DNA of 64,000 nt from an uncultured Vampirovibrio sp. (lineage in GTDB: Bacteria; Cyanobacteriota; Vampirovibrionia; Gastranaerophilales; Gastranaerophilaceae), in the NCBI GenBank assembly GCA_910577635.1, contig CAJTNR010000001.1:62001-126000 (forward strand), given 5' to 3'. This document shows, piece by piece, positions 8,911-16,976 of the stretch. The notes under the pieces are model-generated. The model was not told the origin of the DNA, did no database searches, and was given only the letters and a program-made list of their open reading frames with translations. The position numbers and the translations under genes were made by a program. Within the stretch, counting starts at the first letter, position 1. Each line of letters begins with the position of its first letter.

Positions 8911-9981
8911 ATGAGCAGAAAAAGAAACCCTGATAGTTCGGCAATAAGTGTTATTGATAAGTCAGAAATGATTGAAGAAGATGAATACTTTGATGCTTCG
9001 GGTTTAGAAACAGATAATATTTCAAATATTATAAGAACTCAAGGTGTGAGCAGTGTTGAAACTTCAACTGCTTCAAGCTTTTTCGATTCCCATGCGCTGG
9101 AAGATCAACAAGAAGAGGATATTTCAGTTCCAAAAGGAATATCGGTTGATGATCCTGTTAGAATGTACTTAAGAGAAATTGGAAGAATAAAACTATTAAC
9201 AGCAGATGAAGAAATTGATTTAGCAAGAAAAATTGTTGCAGGAGGAAATCCTGGAGCAGTTGCTAAAAGAAAACTTGTCCAAGCAAACTTAAGACTTGTT
9301 GTTTCAATTGCTAAAAAGTATGTCGGGCGCGGAATGCTTTTTCTTGATCTTATTCAAGAAGGCAATTTAGGGTTAATTAGAGCTGCTGAAAAGTTTGACC
9401 ATGAAAGAGGGTATAAATTTTCAACCTATGCAACCTGGTGGATTAGACAGGCGATTACAAGAGCAATAGCAGACCAAGCTAGAACAATTAGAATTCCTGT
9501 TCATATGGTTGAAACTATTAATAAACTTAAAAAAGTTACAAGAAAACTGGCTCAGGAATTGGCAAGAAAACCTTCAGAAGAAGAATTGTCAGCTGAAATG
9601 GGCATTTCAATCAATAAACTAAGAGAAATTATTAAAGTAGCACAAGAACCTCTTTCTTTGGAAACTCCAATCGGTAAAGAAGAAGACTCCCGCCTTGGCG
9701 ATTTTATTGAAGACAAAGACGCTGATGCTCCTGTTAAAACTGTGGCACACGAATTGCTTCGAGAAGATTTAGCAGAGGTTCTTGGTTCTTTATCTCCAAG
9801 AGAACGAGATGTCCTAAGACTAAGATTCGGAATGGATGACGGTCGTCAAAGGACACTGGAGGAAGTAGGACAGCTCTTTGGTGTTACAAGAGAAAGAATC
9901 CGTCAGATTGAAGCTAAAGCATTAAGAAAGCTTCGTCATCCAAACCGCTCTAAACGATTAAAGGAATATGTTGAAGTTTAA
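8911..9981 (+). CDS. rpoD: Primary RNA polymerase sigma-70 factor RpoD/SigA, 356 aa
   Basis: Housekeeping sigma factor. Residues 1-79 are a variable acidic N-terminus lacking a full region 1.1. Region 1.2 starts at DDPVRMYLREIG (80-91). Region 2 spans about 122-192, with the DLIQEGNLGLIRAAEKF core-binding motif and FSTYATWWIRQAITRAI for -10 recognition and melting. Region 3 includes PVHMVETINKL. Region 4 spans about 292-346, with LRFGMDDGRQRTLEEVG and VTRERIRQIEAKALRKLR for -35 binding. A GGAG ribosome site precedes the ATG. It is probably cotranscribed with dnaG and followed by a strong terminator. Because regions 2 and 4 are canonical, TATAAT/TTGACA-type promoters are expected in this genome, as observed. 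Confidence 0.97.
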   Translation: MSRKRNPDSSAISVIDKSEMIEEDEYFDASGLETDNISNIIRTQGVSSVETSTASSFFDSHALEDQQEEDISVPKGISVDDPVRMYLREIGRIKLLTADEEIDLARKIVAGGNPGAVAKRKLVQANLRLVVSIAKKYVGRGMLFLDLIQEGNLGLIRAAEKFDHERGYKFSTYATWWIRQAITRAIADQARTIRIPVHMVETINKLKKVTRKLAQELARKPSEEELSAEMGISINKLREIIKVAQEPLSLETPIGKEEDSRLGDFIEDKDADAPVKTVAHELLREDLAEVLGSLSPRERDVLRLRFGMDDGRQRTLEEVGQLFGVTRERIRQIEAKALRKLRHPNRSKRLKEYVEV

Positions 9982-9983
9982 AA

Positions 9984-10016
9984 AATTAAAACCCTCTATT
10001 TTAGAGGGTTTTAATT
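9984..10016 (+). terminator. Intrinsic terminator after rpoD
   Basis: A 15-bp perfect stem (9984-9998 with 10002-10016), a 3-nt TTT loop, a GC-rich core (CCCTCT/AGAGGG) and a TTTT tail inside the right arm. It starts 2 bp after the rpoD stop. Confidence 0.9.
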
Positions 10017-10080
10017 ATAATTAGACAATTTTTGAATTTATTTGTATAATTATATAACTAATTTTTAGGATTAAATTATA

Positions 10081-10653
10081 ATGAAAAAAAACAAAGCAAA
10101 GCTAATAATTTTTACAGGTCCTTCAGGAGTAGGCAAGGGAACAATTCTGGCTGATTTTTTTACTAAAGTTGATAATAACATTATTTATTCAATTTCTAAT
10201 ACCACAAGAAAACCAAGAGACGGAGAAATCAATGGAATGCATTATTTTTTCGTATCAAAAGAAGAATTTGAAAAAATGATTAAAGAGGATTGTTTTTTAG
10301 AATATGCCTGCTATAGCGATAACTACTATGGTACTAATAAAAAATTTGTAGAAGAAAAAATAAAGGAAGGAAAAAGCGTTTTATTGGAAATTGAGCTTCA
10401 AGGAGCACTGCAGGTAATGGAAAAATGCCCGGACGCTGTTACAATTTTTATTACACCTCCTAATTTTGTTGAACTTGAAAAAAGATTAAGAGGAAGAGAT
10501 AGTGAAGATGAAAAAACAATATTAAAACGCCTTGAGGCTGCCAAGGTTGAACTTACAAATGCTTCAAAGTTTCATTATACTATTGTCAATGATAAAGTCG
10601 ATAAAGCAGTTGAAGAACTTATTGGTATCTACAATAAGGAAACAAGCTTATGA
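10081..10653 (+). CDS. gmk: Guanylate kinase, 190 aa
   Basis: Phosphorylates GMP to GDP. P-loop GPSGVGKG at residues 13-20; GMP-binding STRPR-equivalent SNTTRKPRDGE and GMHYFFVSKEEF; later IELQGALQV and the lid segment RLRGRDSEDE. Normal length. An AGGA ribosome site lies 10 bp before the ATG, and a TATAAT box lies in the short gap after the rpoD terminator, so this gene probably starts the operon gmk-coaBC-NIF3-aroCKB. Its end overlaps coaBC by 4 bp (ATGA). In many bacteria rpoZ follows gmk; it is absent here. Confidence 0.96.
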   Translation: MKKNKAKLIIFTGPSGVGKGTILADFFTKVDNNIIYSISNTTRKPRDGEINGMHYFFVSKEEFEKMIKEDCFLEYACYSDNYYGTNKKFVEEKIKEGKSVLLEIELQGALQVMEKCPDAVTIFITPPNFVELEKRLRGRDSEDEKTILKRLEAAKVELTNASKFHYTIVNDKVDKAVEELIGIYNKETSL

Positions 10654-11813
10654 AAAACATTCTAATTGGAATAAGCGCTTCAATTTCTGCGTATAAAACC
10701 TATGAATTAATTAGAAAATTCAAAAAGAATGGCTTTAGTATTAAAACAATTATTACTCCTAATGCGCTAAACTTTGTTTCCCCTCTGGTTATAGAAACTT
10801 TATCAAATGAAAAAGTTTACTGTGAGCAGTTTTCAAAAAGAAGCGATGTTGAACATATTGCCCTGTGTGATTGGGCAGATGTTTTTTTAATAGCGCCAAT
10901 TGATGCGAATTGTATATCTAAATTTGCTCAAGGAATTGCAGATAACCTTTTAAGCAGCGTTTTTTGCGCTTATCTTGGGCTAAAAAAACCAATTGTCCTT
11001 GCTCCTGCAATGAATGAGGGAATGTGGAATAATCCTTTTATTCAGAAAAATTGTGAACTTTTAAAAACTTATAATTGTACTTTTTCTGGTCCAGCCAGCG
11101 GATTTTTAGCCTGCAAAAAAGAAGGAATTGGAAGATTAGAAGATATTGATATAATTTATCAAACAACTTTAAGAGAACTTTATCAGGATAAAAAAAATAA
11201 TGACAAAAAACTAATCGTAACCTTAGGGGGGACAAAAGAGCCTATTGATACAGTAAGGTTTATATCCAATTCCTCAAGTGGTTTGATGGGAACAGCTCTT
11301 GCAGATTGCGCTTATTATCTGGGTTTTGAAGTTGTTGCTTATAGCTCAATTGAACTTAATAAACCATATGAAGTTATTAATTTTAAAACTGCAAAAGATC
11401 TTTTAGAAAAACTATCAAATGAAGATTATGACTATTTAATAATGGCAGCAGCTGTGGGAGATTTTTGCGCAGGGGATATTAAAGATAAAAAGATTTCAAA
11501 AGAAGATATGGATGAAACTTTTTGTCTTGAACTTCAAAAAAACCCGGATGTTATACAGTCAATAGCTAAGAACAAAAAAAACAATCAAAAAGTTATTGGT
11601 TTTTGTTTAGCGGATGATGACTTAATTAATTGTGCTAAAAAAAAGCTAAAGAATAAGAATCTTGACTACATTGTTGCAAATGATGTTAAAACTGCGCTTA
11701 ATGAAACGCAAAATAAGGTTACAATTATTGACAAAAGTGGTAGAATGATTGATATAGAACTTAATAGCAAAGAAAAAATTGCATCTTCGATATTGGAGGT
11801 TGTTTGTGATTAA
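10650..11813 (+). CDS. coaBC: Bifunctional phosphopantothenoylcysteine decarboxylase/phosphopantothenate-cysteine ligase CoaBC, 387 aa
   Basis: Two consecutive steps of coenzyme A synthesis. The N-terminal flavin-dependent CoaC half (about 1-180) has the catalytic His in DVEHIALCDWAD (H69), the PAMNEGMW motif (119-126) and the active-site Cys in GFLACKKEGIGR (C155). The C-terminal CoaB half begins at VTLGGTKEPIDTVRFI (about 190) followed by NSSSG, and has MAAAVGDF. The 4-bp overlap with gmk implies translational coupling. The 3' end carries the ribosome site and start of the next gene. Confidence 0.95.
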   Translation: MKNILIGISASISAYKTYELIRKFKKNGFSIKTIITPNALNFVSPLVIETLSNEKVYCEQFSKRSDVEHIALCDWADVFLIAPIDANCISKFAQGIADNLLSSVFCAYLGLKKPIVLAPAMNEGMWNNPFIQKNCELLKTYNCTFSGPASGFLACKKEGIGRLEDIDIIYQTTLRELYQDKKNNDKKLIVTLGGTKEPIDTVRFISNSSSGLMGTALADCAYYLGFEVVAYSSIELNKPYEVINFKTAKDLLEKLSNEDYDYLIMAAAVGDFCAGDIKDKKISKEDMDETFCLELQKNPDVIQSIAKNKKNNQKVIGFCLADDDLINCAKKKLKNKNLDYIVANDVKTALNETQNKVTIIDKSGRMIDIELNSKEKIASSILEVVCD

Positions 11814-12549
11814 AACTGATTATATTATATCAAAAATTGAAAAATACGCTTCTTTAGAACTAGCAGAACCCTGGGATAATTCAGGCTGGCAGATTGATTT
11901 AGGGCATGACTATACAAATAAAGTTTTAGTAGCTCTTTCTTTAACTAAAGATGTCTTAGAACAAGCAATAACTAATGATTGTGACTTAATTGTCACTCAT
12001 CATCCTTTGATTTTTAATCCGATTAAAAAAATTAAACTTGATAATTCAATTATAGCAGAAGCAATTAGGAATAATATTTGCGTTTATAGCGCACACACCA
12101 ATCTTGATAAAACTTATGGCTCAACAACAGACGCTCTTTGCGGAGTTTTGGGATTGCAAAACATTGTAACGGTCGAGGAGTTTGTTAAGATTAGTCACTT
12201 AAAAGATGAGCTTGCTATTGAACAATTAATTGCTAATGTTAAACAGTCGCTTAATTTAGAACAAATTAAACTGATTAACCCAAGCAATATAAGCATTGTT
12301 CGAAATATTGCAATTTGCGCCGGCGGCGGCAGCAGTTTTATTGACAAGCTAAAAGATTATGATGTCGATGTTTATATTACAGGGGATATTAAATTCCATA
12401 AGGCATTAGAAGTTGAGGGGTTTGCTGTTATGGATATCGGGCATTTTGAATCTGAACTTCCGGTTCTGCCTTTAATTCAGGGTTTAATCGCTAAAACCAA
12501 GGTTGAAGTTATTATCGCCCAGGAAGAAAAACCCTGGGTAATGGTGTAA
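11806..12549 (+). CDS. NIF3-like (DUF34) dinuclear metal-centre protein, 247 aa
   Basis: Member of the NIF3/YbgI family, often annotated as GTP cyclohydrolase I type 2-like; the true activity is uncertain. EPWDNSGWQID at about 21-31, the metal-binding THHPLIF near 64-70 and SAHTNLDK near 95-102 match the family core, and DIGHFESE near the C-terminus supplies the last metal ligands. The start is GTG at 11806, not the ATG at 11779: GGAGG at 11795-11799 sits 6 nt before the GTG, and the product then begins MIKTDYIISKIEKYA, as in relatives. The start overlaps the end of coaBC by 8 bp. The usual neighbour, a zinc-ribbon protein, is absent. Confidence 0.9.
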   Translation: MIKTDYIISKIEKYASLELAEPWDNSGWQIDLGHDYTNKVLVALSLTKDVLEQAITNDCDLIVTHHPLIFNPIKKIKLDNSIIAEAIRNNICVYSAHTNLDKTYGSTTDALCGVLGLQNIVTVEEFVKISHLKDELAIEQLIANVKQSLNLEQIKLINPSNISIVRNIAICAGGGSSFIDKLKDYDVDVYITGDIKFHKALEVEGFAVMDIGHFESELPVLPLIQGLIAKTKVEVIIAQEEKPWVMV

Positions 12550-12551
12550 TT

Positions 12552-13673
12552 ATGGCAATTCGTTTTTTAACTTCCGGTGAATCGCACGGTCAGTGCTTAA
12601 ATGCTATAATCGAAGGAATCCCCTACGGTTATGAACTTGATTTTGATTTTATCAATAACGAACTTGCAAAAAGACAGCAAGGAACAGGCAGGGGTGCTAG
12701 AATGCTTATTGAAAAAGACAGGATCAAAATTAAATCCGGCGTAAGACACTCAATTACTACTGCAAGCCCGATTTGTCTTGAAATTGAAAATAAGGATTGG
12801 AAAAATTGGATTTATCCAATGAGTATAGAAAAAATTGACCTTGATTCCCTGGAGGATTCTAAAAAAGCTCTGGTAATTGAAAAAATTGAAGAAAAAAAGA
12901 TTACTAAACTAAGACCTGGTCATGCTGACCTAGCAGCTGCACTTAAGTATGATTTTAGAGATATTAGACTGTCTTTAGAGCGCTCTAGTGCCAGAGAAAC
13001 AGCAACAAGAGTAGCAGTCGGGGCAATTTGTCAATCTATTTTGAAAAACTACAATATTGATTTTTCATTTGAAATTTTATCAATAGGAAGCTGTGCTGAT
13101 AAAAGCGAATTTGATAATTATATTAAAAGTTACCAAAAAGAGGGTGATTCCCTGGGAGGCGTTGTTAGAATAACTATTAAAAATGTCCCTTGTGGGCTTG
13201 GAAGCTTTACCCACTATGATAGAAGACTGGATGGAAAACTAATGGGCGCTCTTGGATCAATTCCTGCAATTAAAGCAGTTGAAGTGGGGTTAGGAAGAGA
13301 GTATTCAAGTTTATCCGGGTTTAATTCCCATGATGAAATTTTCTACAATGACAAATACTACCATAAAACTAACTCCTCAGGCGGAATTGAAGGGGGAATG
13401 ACAAATGGGGAGGATATTGTCCTTACAGTTTCTATGAAGCCGATTCCTACAATGAAAAAAGCTTTGAATAGTGTTGAAATATTAACCCATAAAGAGGTCA
13501 AAGCTCACTTTGAAAGAGCTGATAATTGCGCAGTTTATGCTATGGGGGTTGTGGCGGTTAATATGAGCGCTATTGTAATACTTGATGCTTTTTTAGATAA
13601 ATTCACCCATGATAGTAAAATCGATATTGATTCTAACTACAATCAATATTTAAAGAGGATAAATGAATTATAA
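12552..13673 (+). CDS. aroC: Chorismate synthase, 373 aa
   Basis: FMN-dependent last step of the shikimate pathway (EPSP to chorismate). The N-terminal FLTSGESHGQCL, the RQQGTGRGARM loop, the RPGHADLA segment and the signature RSSARETATRVAVGA are all present, with SSGGIEGGMTNGEDI towards the C-terminus. Full length. The ATG follows the previous stop by 2 bp with no obvious ribosome site, so translation is probably coupled. It is the first of three consecutive shikimate-pathway genes. Confidence 0.97.
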   Translation: MAIRFLTSGESHGQCLNAIIEGIPYGYELDFDFINNELAKRQQGTGRGARMLIEKDRIKIKSGVRHSITTASPICLEIENKDWKNWIYPMSIEKIDLDSLEDSKKALVIEKIEEKKITKLRPGHADLAAALKYDFRDIRLSLERSSARETATRVAVGAICQSILKNYNIDFSFEILSIGSCADKSEFDNYIKSYQKEGDSLGGVVRITIKNVPCGLGSFTHYDRRLDGKLMGALGSIPAIKAVEVGLGREYSSLSGFNSHDEIFYNDKYYHKTNSSGGIEGGMTNGEDIVLTVSMKPIPTMKKALNSVEILTHKEVKAHFERADNCAVYAMGVVAVNMSAIVILDAFLDKFTHDSKIDIDSNYNQYLKRINEL

Positions 13674-14172
13674 AAAAATTGCCCTTATAGGCATGATGGC
13701 ATGTGGAAAATCTACAATAAGCAAATATCTTTCAAAAAAACTTGATTATCCAAACTATGAGCTGGATGAGATTTTTGAACAGCTCGAAAGAACCTCAATT
13801 AAAGATTTTTTTGAACAACATGGTGAAATTGAATTTAGAAAAAAAGAAACTCAAATTCTTGATAGAATAACGCAAAAAGACTGTTTTATTCTATCAACCG
13901 GAGGAGGTGTGGTTTTAAGTCCAAAAAACAGAGAGCTGCTTTTTAAAAAAGACATTCTTACGATTTATTTATCAATTGATCCTAAAACTGTTCTTAATAG
14001 AATTAAAGGTGATACCACACGCCCTTTGCTTAATGTTTCTAATCCTTATAAAAAAATTGAGCAAATAATTAATGAAAGAAAAAAATATTATAATTTAGCT
14101 AATTTAAAAATTGTTGTTGACAATAAAACTATAGAACAAATTACAGAGGAAATTCTAGCGTATGGAAATTGA
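13663..14172 (+). CDS. aroK: Shikimate kinase, 169 aa
   Basis: Phosphorylates shikimate to shikimate 3-phosphate. Walker A GMMACGKST at residues 10-18, the substrate-binding Asp in ELDEIFE (D35), Arg in EFRKKE (R59) and LSTGGGVV (GGG at 80-82), plus the lid TTRPLL. An AGAGGA ribosome site lies inside the end of aroC, which the gene overlaps by 11 bp. Confidence 0.96.
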   Translation: MNYKKIALIGMMACGKSTISKYLSKKLDYPNYELDEIFEQLERTSIKDFFEQHGEIEFRKKETQILDRITQKDCFILSTGGGVVLSPKNRELLFKKDILTIYLSIDPKTVLNRIKGDTTRPLLNVSNPYKKIEQIINERKKYYNLANLKIVVDNKTIEQITEEILAYGN

Positions 14173-15214
14173 AATTAAAACTTGTGATAATTTGACAAGT
14201 TCAATCATTATTGAAAGAGGATTGAAAGATAGAATCGAATCGATTTTTGACAATAAAAAATATTTTCTTATTACAAATACAACTATCAAAAAACTCTACC
14301 CTAAGTTTATTAAAAAATTTGATTCTAATAAAGTTATTGTTATTAAAGATGGAGAGAAGTATAAAAACTACAAAACTTTTAGTTTTATAGTTGATAAACT
14401 TCTTGAGCAAAAAATTGAAAGAAAAGATTGTATTGTAGCTCTTGGAGGAGGTGTTGTCGGGGATTTGGCGGGTTACTGCGCAAGTTCTGTTTTAAGAGGG
14501 GTGGAGTTGATTCAGATTCCCACAACACTATTAGCAATGTGTGATTCTTCAATTGGAGGAAAAACCGGGTTTAATACAAAATTTGGGAAGAATTTAATCG
14601 GGTCTTTCTATCTTGCTTCTAAAGTTCTAATTGATTCAACTTTTCTCAATAGTTTGAATGATTATGAATACAAATGCGGTTTAGGGGAGGTTTTAAAGTA
14701 TGCTTTTATTGAAAAATCGGCCTCTTGTGATACTGGTTTATTGGGTTTTTTAACTGATAATTCTAAAGAACAAGTAAGAAGTAATATTGATACAATAATT
14801 GAATCTTGTGCATCAATTAAAGCGCAGGTTGTTAATAAAGATAGATTAGAAGGAGGTTTAAGAAAGATTCTAAACTTTGGTCATACTTATGCCCATGCAT
14901 TTGAAACCCTTTCTAACTACAAAGGTTTATCCCACGGACAGGCTGTTAGTATTGGGATTCAATGTGCAGCTAAACTTTCTTATAATCTCAATATGATTGA
15001 TTCTGGCTGCTATCAGCAAATAGTTTCTTTATTGAATAAATTTGAGCTTATAAATAAAAAGTTGAATTTTCCAAAAGAATCGATAATTAATCTTATGAAA
15101 CAGGATAAAAAAGTGATTGATGGAAAAATTAACCTGCTTGTTCCAACAGCTCTTGGTCAAGTTGAGCTTTTTGATAATATTGATTTGCGCGCTCTTGAAG
15201 CTTCCTTGCCTTAG
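14162..15214 (+). CDS. aroB: 3-Dehydroquinate synthase, 350 aa
   Basis: NAD- and metal-dependent conversion of DAHP to 3-dehydroquinate. It shows DGEKYKNYKTF, the NAD-binding ALGGGVVGDLAGYCAS, the PTTLLAMCDSSIGGKTGFN block, LGEVLKYAF, and the metal ligands in NFGHTYAHAFE and LSHGQAVSIG. Full length; it overlaps aroK by 11 bp. Its last 86 bp are also the end of the convergent TPR gene on the other strand, so the C-terminus RALEASLP is encoded in a dual-coding stretch. Confidence 0.96.
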   Translation: MEIEIKTCDNLTSSIIIERGLKDRIESIFDNKKYFLITNTTIKKLYPKFIKKFDSNKVIVIKDGEKYKNYKTFSFIVDKLLEQKIERKDCIVALGGGVVGDLAGYCASSVLRGVELIQIPTTLLAMCDSSIGGKTGFNTKFGKNLIGSFYLASKVLIDSTFLNSLNDYEYKCGLGEVLKYAFIEKSASCDTGLLGFLTDNSKEQVRSNIDTIIESCASIKAQVVNKDRLEGGLRKILNFGHTYAHAFETLSNYKGLSHGQAVSIGIQCAAKLSYNLNMIDSGCYQQIVSLLNKFELINKKLNFPKESIINLMKQDKKVIDGKINLLVPTALGQVELFDNIDLRALEASLP

Positions 15215-16625
15215 CTATATTTCCGAGTTTTTCCATTGTAATAGCTGCTTGTTCGTAGTTATATGCCATTTGTTCATAGCTTTCTTCGTCTCTTGAAAAA
15301 GCCTTAAGGGCATTTTTGTAGTTTTCTATTGCTCTTTTGTTTTCTCCTAAATACTGATAGTTTTGCGCTCCTGTTGAATATGTATCAGCAATAATTTTAT
15401 CATCTTTTGTATCAAGTGCTGTTTCAATTGCTAAATCTGTGTAGTTAATGGTCTCTAAAAGATCGAATTGTTTTGTGTATAAAGTTGCAATTTTTGATAG
15501 CACCTTTGTTTGAGCATTCAAATTATCTGCTTCACCGCTATAGGCTACGCTTGTTAAGTAGTTATTTAGTGCCGGGTCGAATTCTTTAAACTCATCATAA
15601 ATATTGGCAAGTTTATAAAAAGCCTGTGCTTTGAGGTTTAAATCCTGTGCTTTAGTGGCTTCAAAGTAGTCTCTTATTGCATAATCTACATAATCATATT
15701 TGTCAAAAACCTTCCCTCTTTCTAAGTGAAGCGCTGCTTTTATGTTTTTATTGGAATTATCTTCTTTTGATAAAAGCCCCAAAGCTTCGTTTAATAGATT
15801 AAGGGCTTTGGTATCATTAATAGAATTACCTTTTAGTTTTCTTGCATCCAATAAAAGCTCTTTTGCTTTTGTGTCTTGTTCGTTTATAGGGGTAAAGGGG
15901 GTTGTTTTTTTAGGTTTAATTACTTCTATTCTTATTTCTTCTTTGGGTGTCTTGGATAGTTCAAATGCGCTTTGAACTTCTATTTTATCATCTATTTTAG
16001 CAGTTTCTTTTATAGCTTCAATTTTAGCTGGCTGGATTGATTCAGCTAAGGGCTGCTCTTCAATTTGAGGTGCAGTTTCAATCTTTGATTCAATTGGTTT
16101 TTGTTCTTCAATTTGGGCTTTTGTTTTATCAATTTTTTCCTGCGCTTTTTGAGGAAATTTTAAAAGAAAATCAGGATTAATTTCTTTGGGGTTTGCCTTT
16201 AGGTCGATTTTTTGTTGAAAAAGCGTAGTAATCCAGCCTTCAACAACATTTGAATCTTTTTTTAACACCCCTGCTATATAAGAATCGGAAATTTTTGAAG
16301 CATTAACCAAATTAGTTATAATAATATCTCTTGAAGGGGTTTCTTTAGAAGATTCTCTTTCTACCAAAGATAGGTAAAGATTAACTTCTTGTTGAATTTC
16401 TTCTGGAGCATTAATTGCAATTATTGTGTTTTTAAAATCTGCTAAAACTTGGGAAATGTTGATTTTACCCGATGCCGGGTAGGCTGCTTTTTGAAATGTA
16501 TCTTTTTTTTGTTCGTCTGTGTTTTTTTCAGGCAGGTTTTTTTCATCCTTATCTTTAGGATTATTAACCTGATAAGGATAATTTTTTCTATAGTTTATAT
16601 TCATTGGATATATAGAATTATACAA
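15129..16625 (-). CDS. TPR-repeat protein with Pro/Glu-rich linker, 498 aa
   Basis: No specific function recognised. The N-terminus (1-60) is polar, residues about 55-160 form a helical domain, and 165-245 are low-complexity Glu/Lys/Ile/Pro. From about 255 to 490 there are tandem TPR-like helical hairpins (for example AALHLERGKVFDKYDYVDYAIRD and AIENYKNALKAF). The start is the TTG at 16625: a GAGG lies 7 nt upstream and a TATAAT box (16654-16659) about 30 nt upstream; an ATG seven codons later has no ribosome site. No signal peptide. The 3' end overlaps aroB on the opposite strand by 86 bp. Confidence 0.75.
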   Translation of the reverse strand: MYNSIYPMNINYRKNYPYQVNNPKDKDEKNLPEKNTDEQKKDTFQKAAYPASGKINISQVLADFKNTIIAINAPEEIQQEVNLYLSLVERESSKETPSRDIIITNLVNASKISDSYIAGVLKKDSNVVEGWITTLFQQKIDLKANPKEINPDFLLKFPQKAQEKIDKTKAQIEEQKPIESKIETAPQIEEQPLAESIQPAKIEAIKETAKIDDKIEVQSAFELSKTPKEEIRIEVIKPKKTTPFTPINEQDTKAKELLLDARKLKGNSINDTKALNLLNEALGLLSKEDNSNKNIKAALHLERGKVFDKYDYVDYAIRDYFEATKAQDLNLKAQAFYKLANIYDEFKEFDPALNNYLTSVAYSGEADNLNAQTKVLSKIATLYTKQFDLLETINYTDLAIETALDTKDDKIIADTYSTGAQNYQYLGENKRAIENYKNALKAFSRDEESYEQMAYNYEQAAITMEKLGNIAKARKLQERANQYYQKAQLDQELLEQAG

Positions 16626-16653
16626 GATTAAACCTCAAAATTTCCCCAAGTTT

Positions 16654-16659
16654 ATTATA
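16654..16659 (-). promoter_or_regulatory. -10 box upstream of the TPR gene
   Basis: Perfect TATAAT reading on the minus strand, giving a leader of about 20-25 nt that contains the GAGG ribosome site used by the TTG start at 16625. No good -35 box is visible at 17 nt. Confidence 0.5.
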
Positions 16660-16770
16660 GAAAAAATTATTCCTTGGTTTATCGTTCAAATGCAGTAAAA
16701 ATACTTACTATATACAATAATTTAACAATTTTTTTAAAAAAATCAATTTTTGGTTAACAATACTTAAAAA

Positions 16771-16801
16771 AAGGAGGAATATTTGAATGTTTTTATTATA
16801 A
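16771..16801 (+). other. Mini-ORF (Met-Phe-Leu-Leu-stop) behind a perfect Shine-Dalgarno
   Basis: AAGGAGG at 16771-16777, the strongest ribosome site in the window, stands 9 nt before an ATG (16787) that reads only four codons before TAA at 16799-16801. It could be a regulatory minigene, a decayed gene start or chance. A TATAAT at 16797-16802 overlaps its stop. Confidence 0.25.
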
Positions 16802-16802
16802 T
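16797..16802 (+). promoter_or_regulatory. -10 box for the small-protein/spmAB operon
   Basis: Perfect TATAAT, about 30 nt before the ATG at 16833, with AAGGAG at 16819-16824 between them. No clear -35 box. It would start the transcript covering the 42-aa gene, the next gene and spmAB. Confidence 0.5.
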
Positions 16803-16832
16803 AAACATAGATTATTTTAAGGAGACTTTTAT

Positions 16833-16961
16833 ATGCCTCAGTATGTTTTTAAAATGAAAAAAGGTGAACTGGAAATTGAATTCACGTCTGATGATGCCGA
16901 TTTTGTCGAGCAGCAGCTTGAAAAGTGGCGTGAAGAAATTCTAAAAAAACAATCTCATTAG
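16833..16961 (+). CDS. Small protein, 42 aa, paralogous to the N-terminus of the next gene
   Basis: An ORF of 43 codons with an AAGGAG ribosome site 8 nt before the ATG and a TATAAT box further up. The product starts MPQYVFKMKKGELEIEF, continues TSDDADFVEQQLEKW and ends in a Lys-rich helix; the pattern suggests two beta strands and an amphipathic helix. The next protein starts with the same pattern (YYNIKIKTKDAEFSLES, NNSNIVQREMDIY), so the two look paralogous. No known family recognised. It is too short for usual ORF cut-offs and easily missed. Confidence 0.7.
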   Translation: MPQYVFKMKKGELEIEFTSDDADFVEQQLEKWREEILKKQSH

Positions 16962-16976
16962 TTATAGGTTTTGGTT

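Noticed and set aside
14201..14410. Minus-strand frame inside aroB
   Set aside because: Shadow of aroB; no ribosome site, composition mirrors the plus-strand codons.
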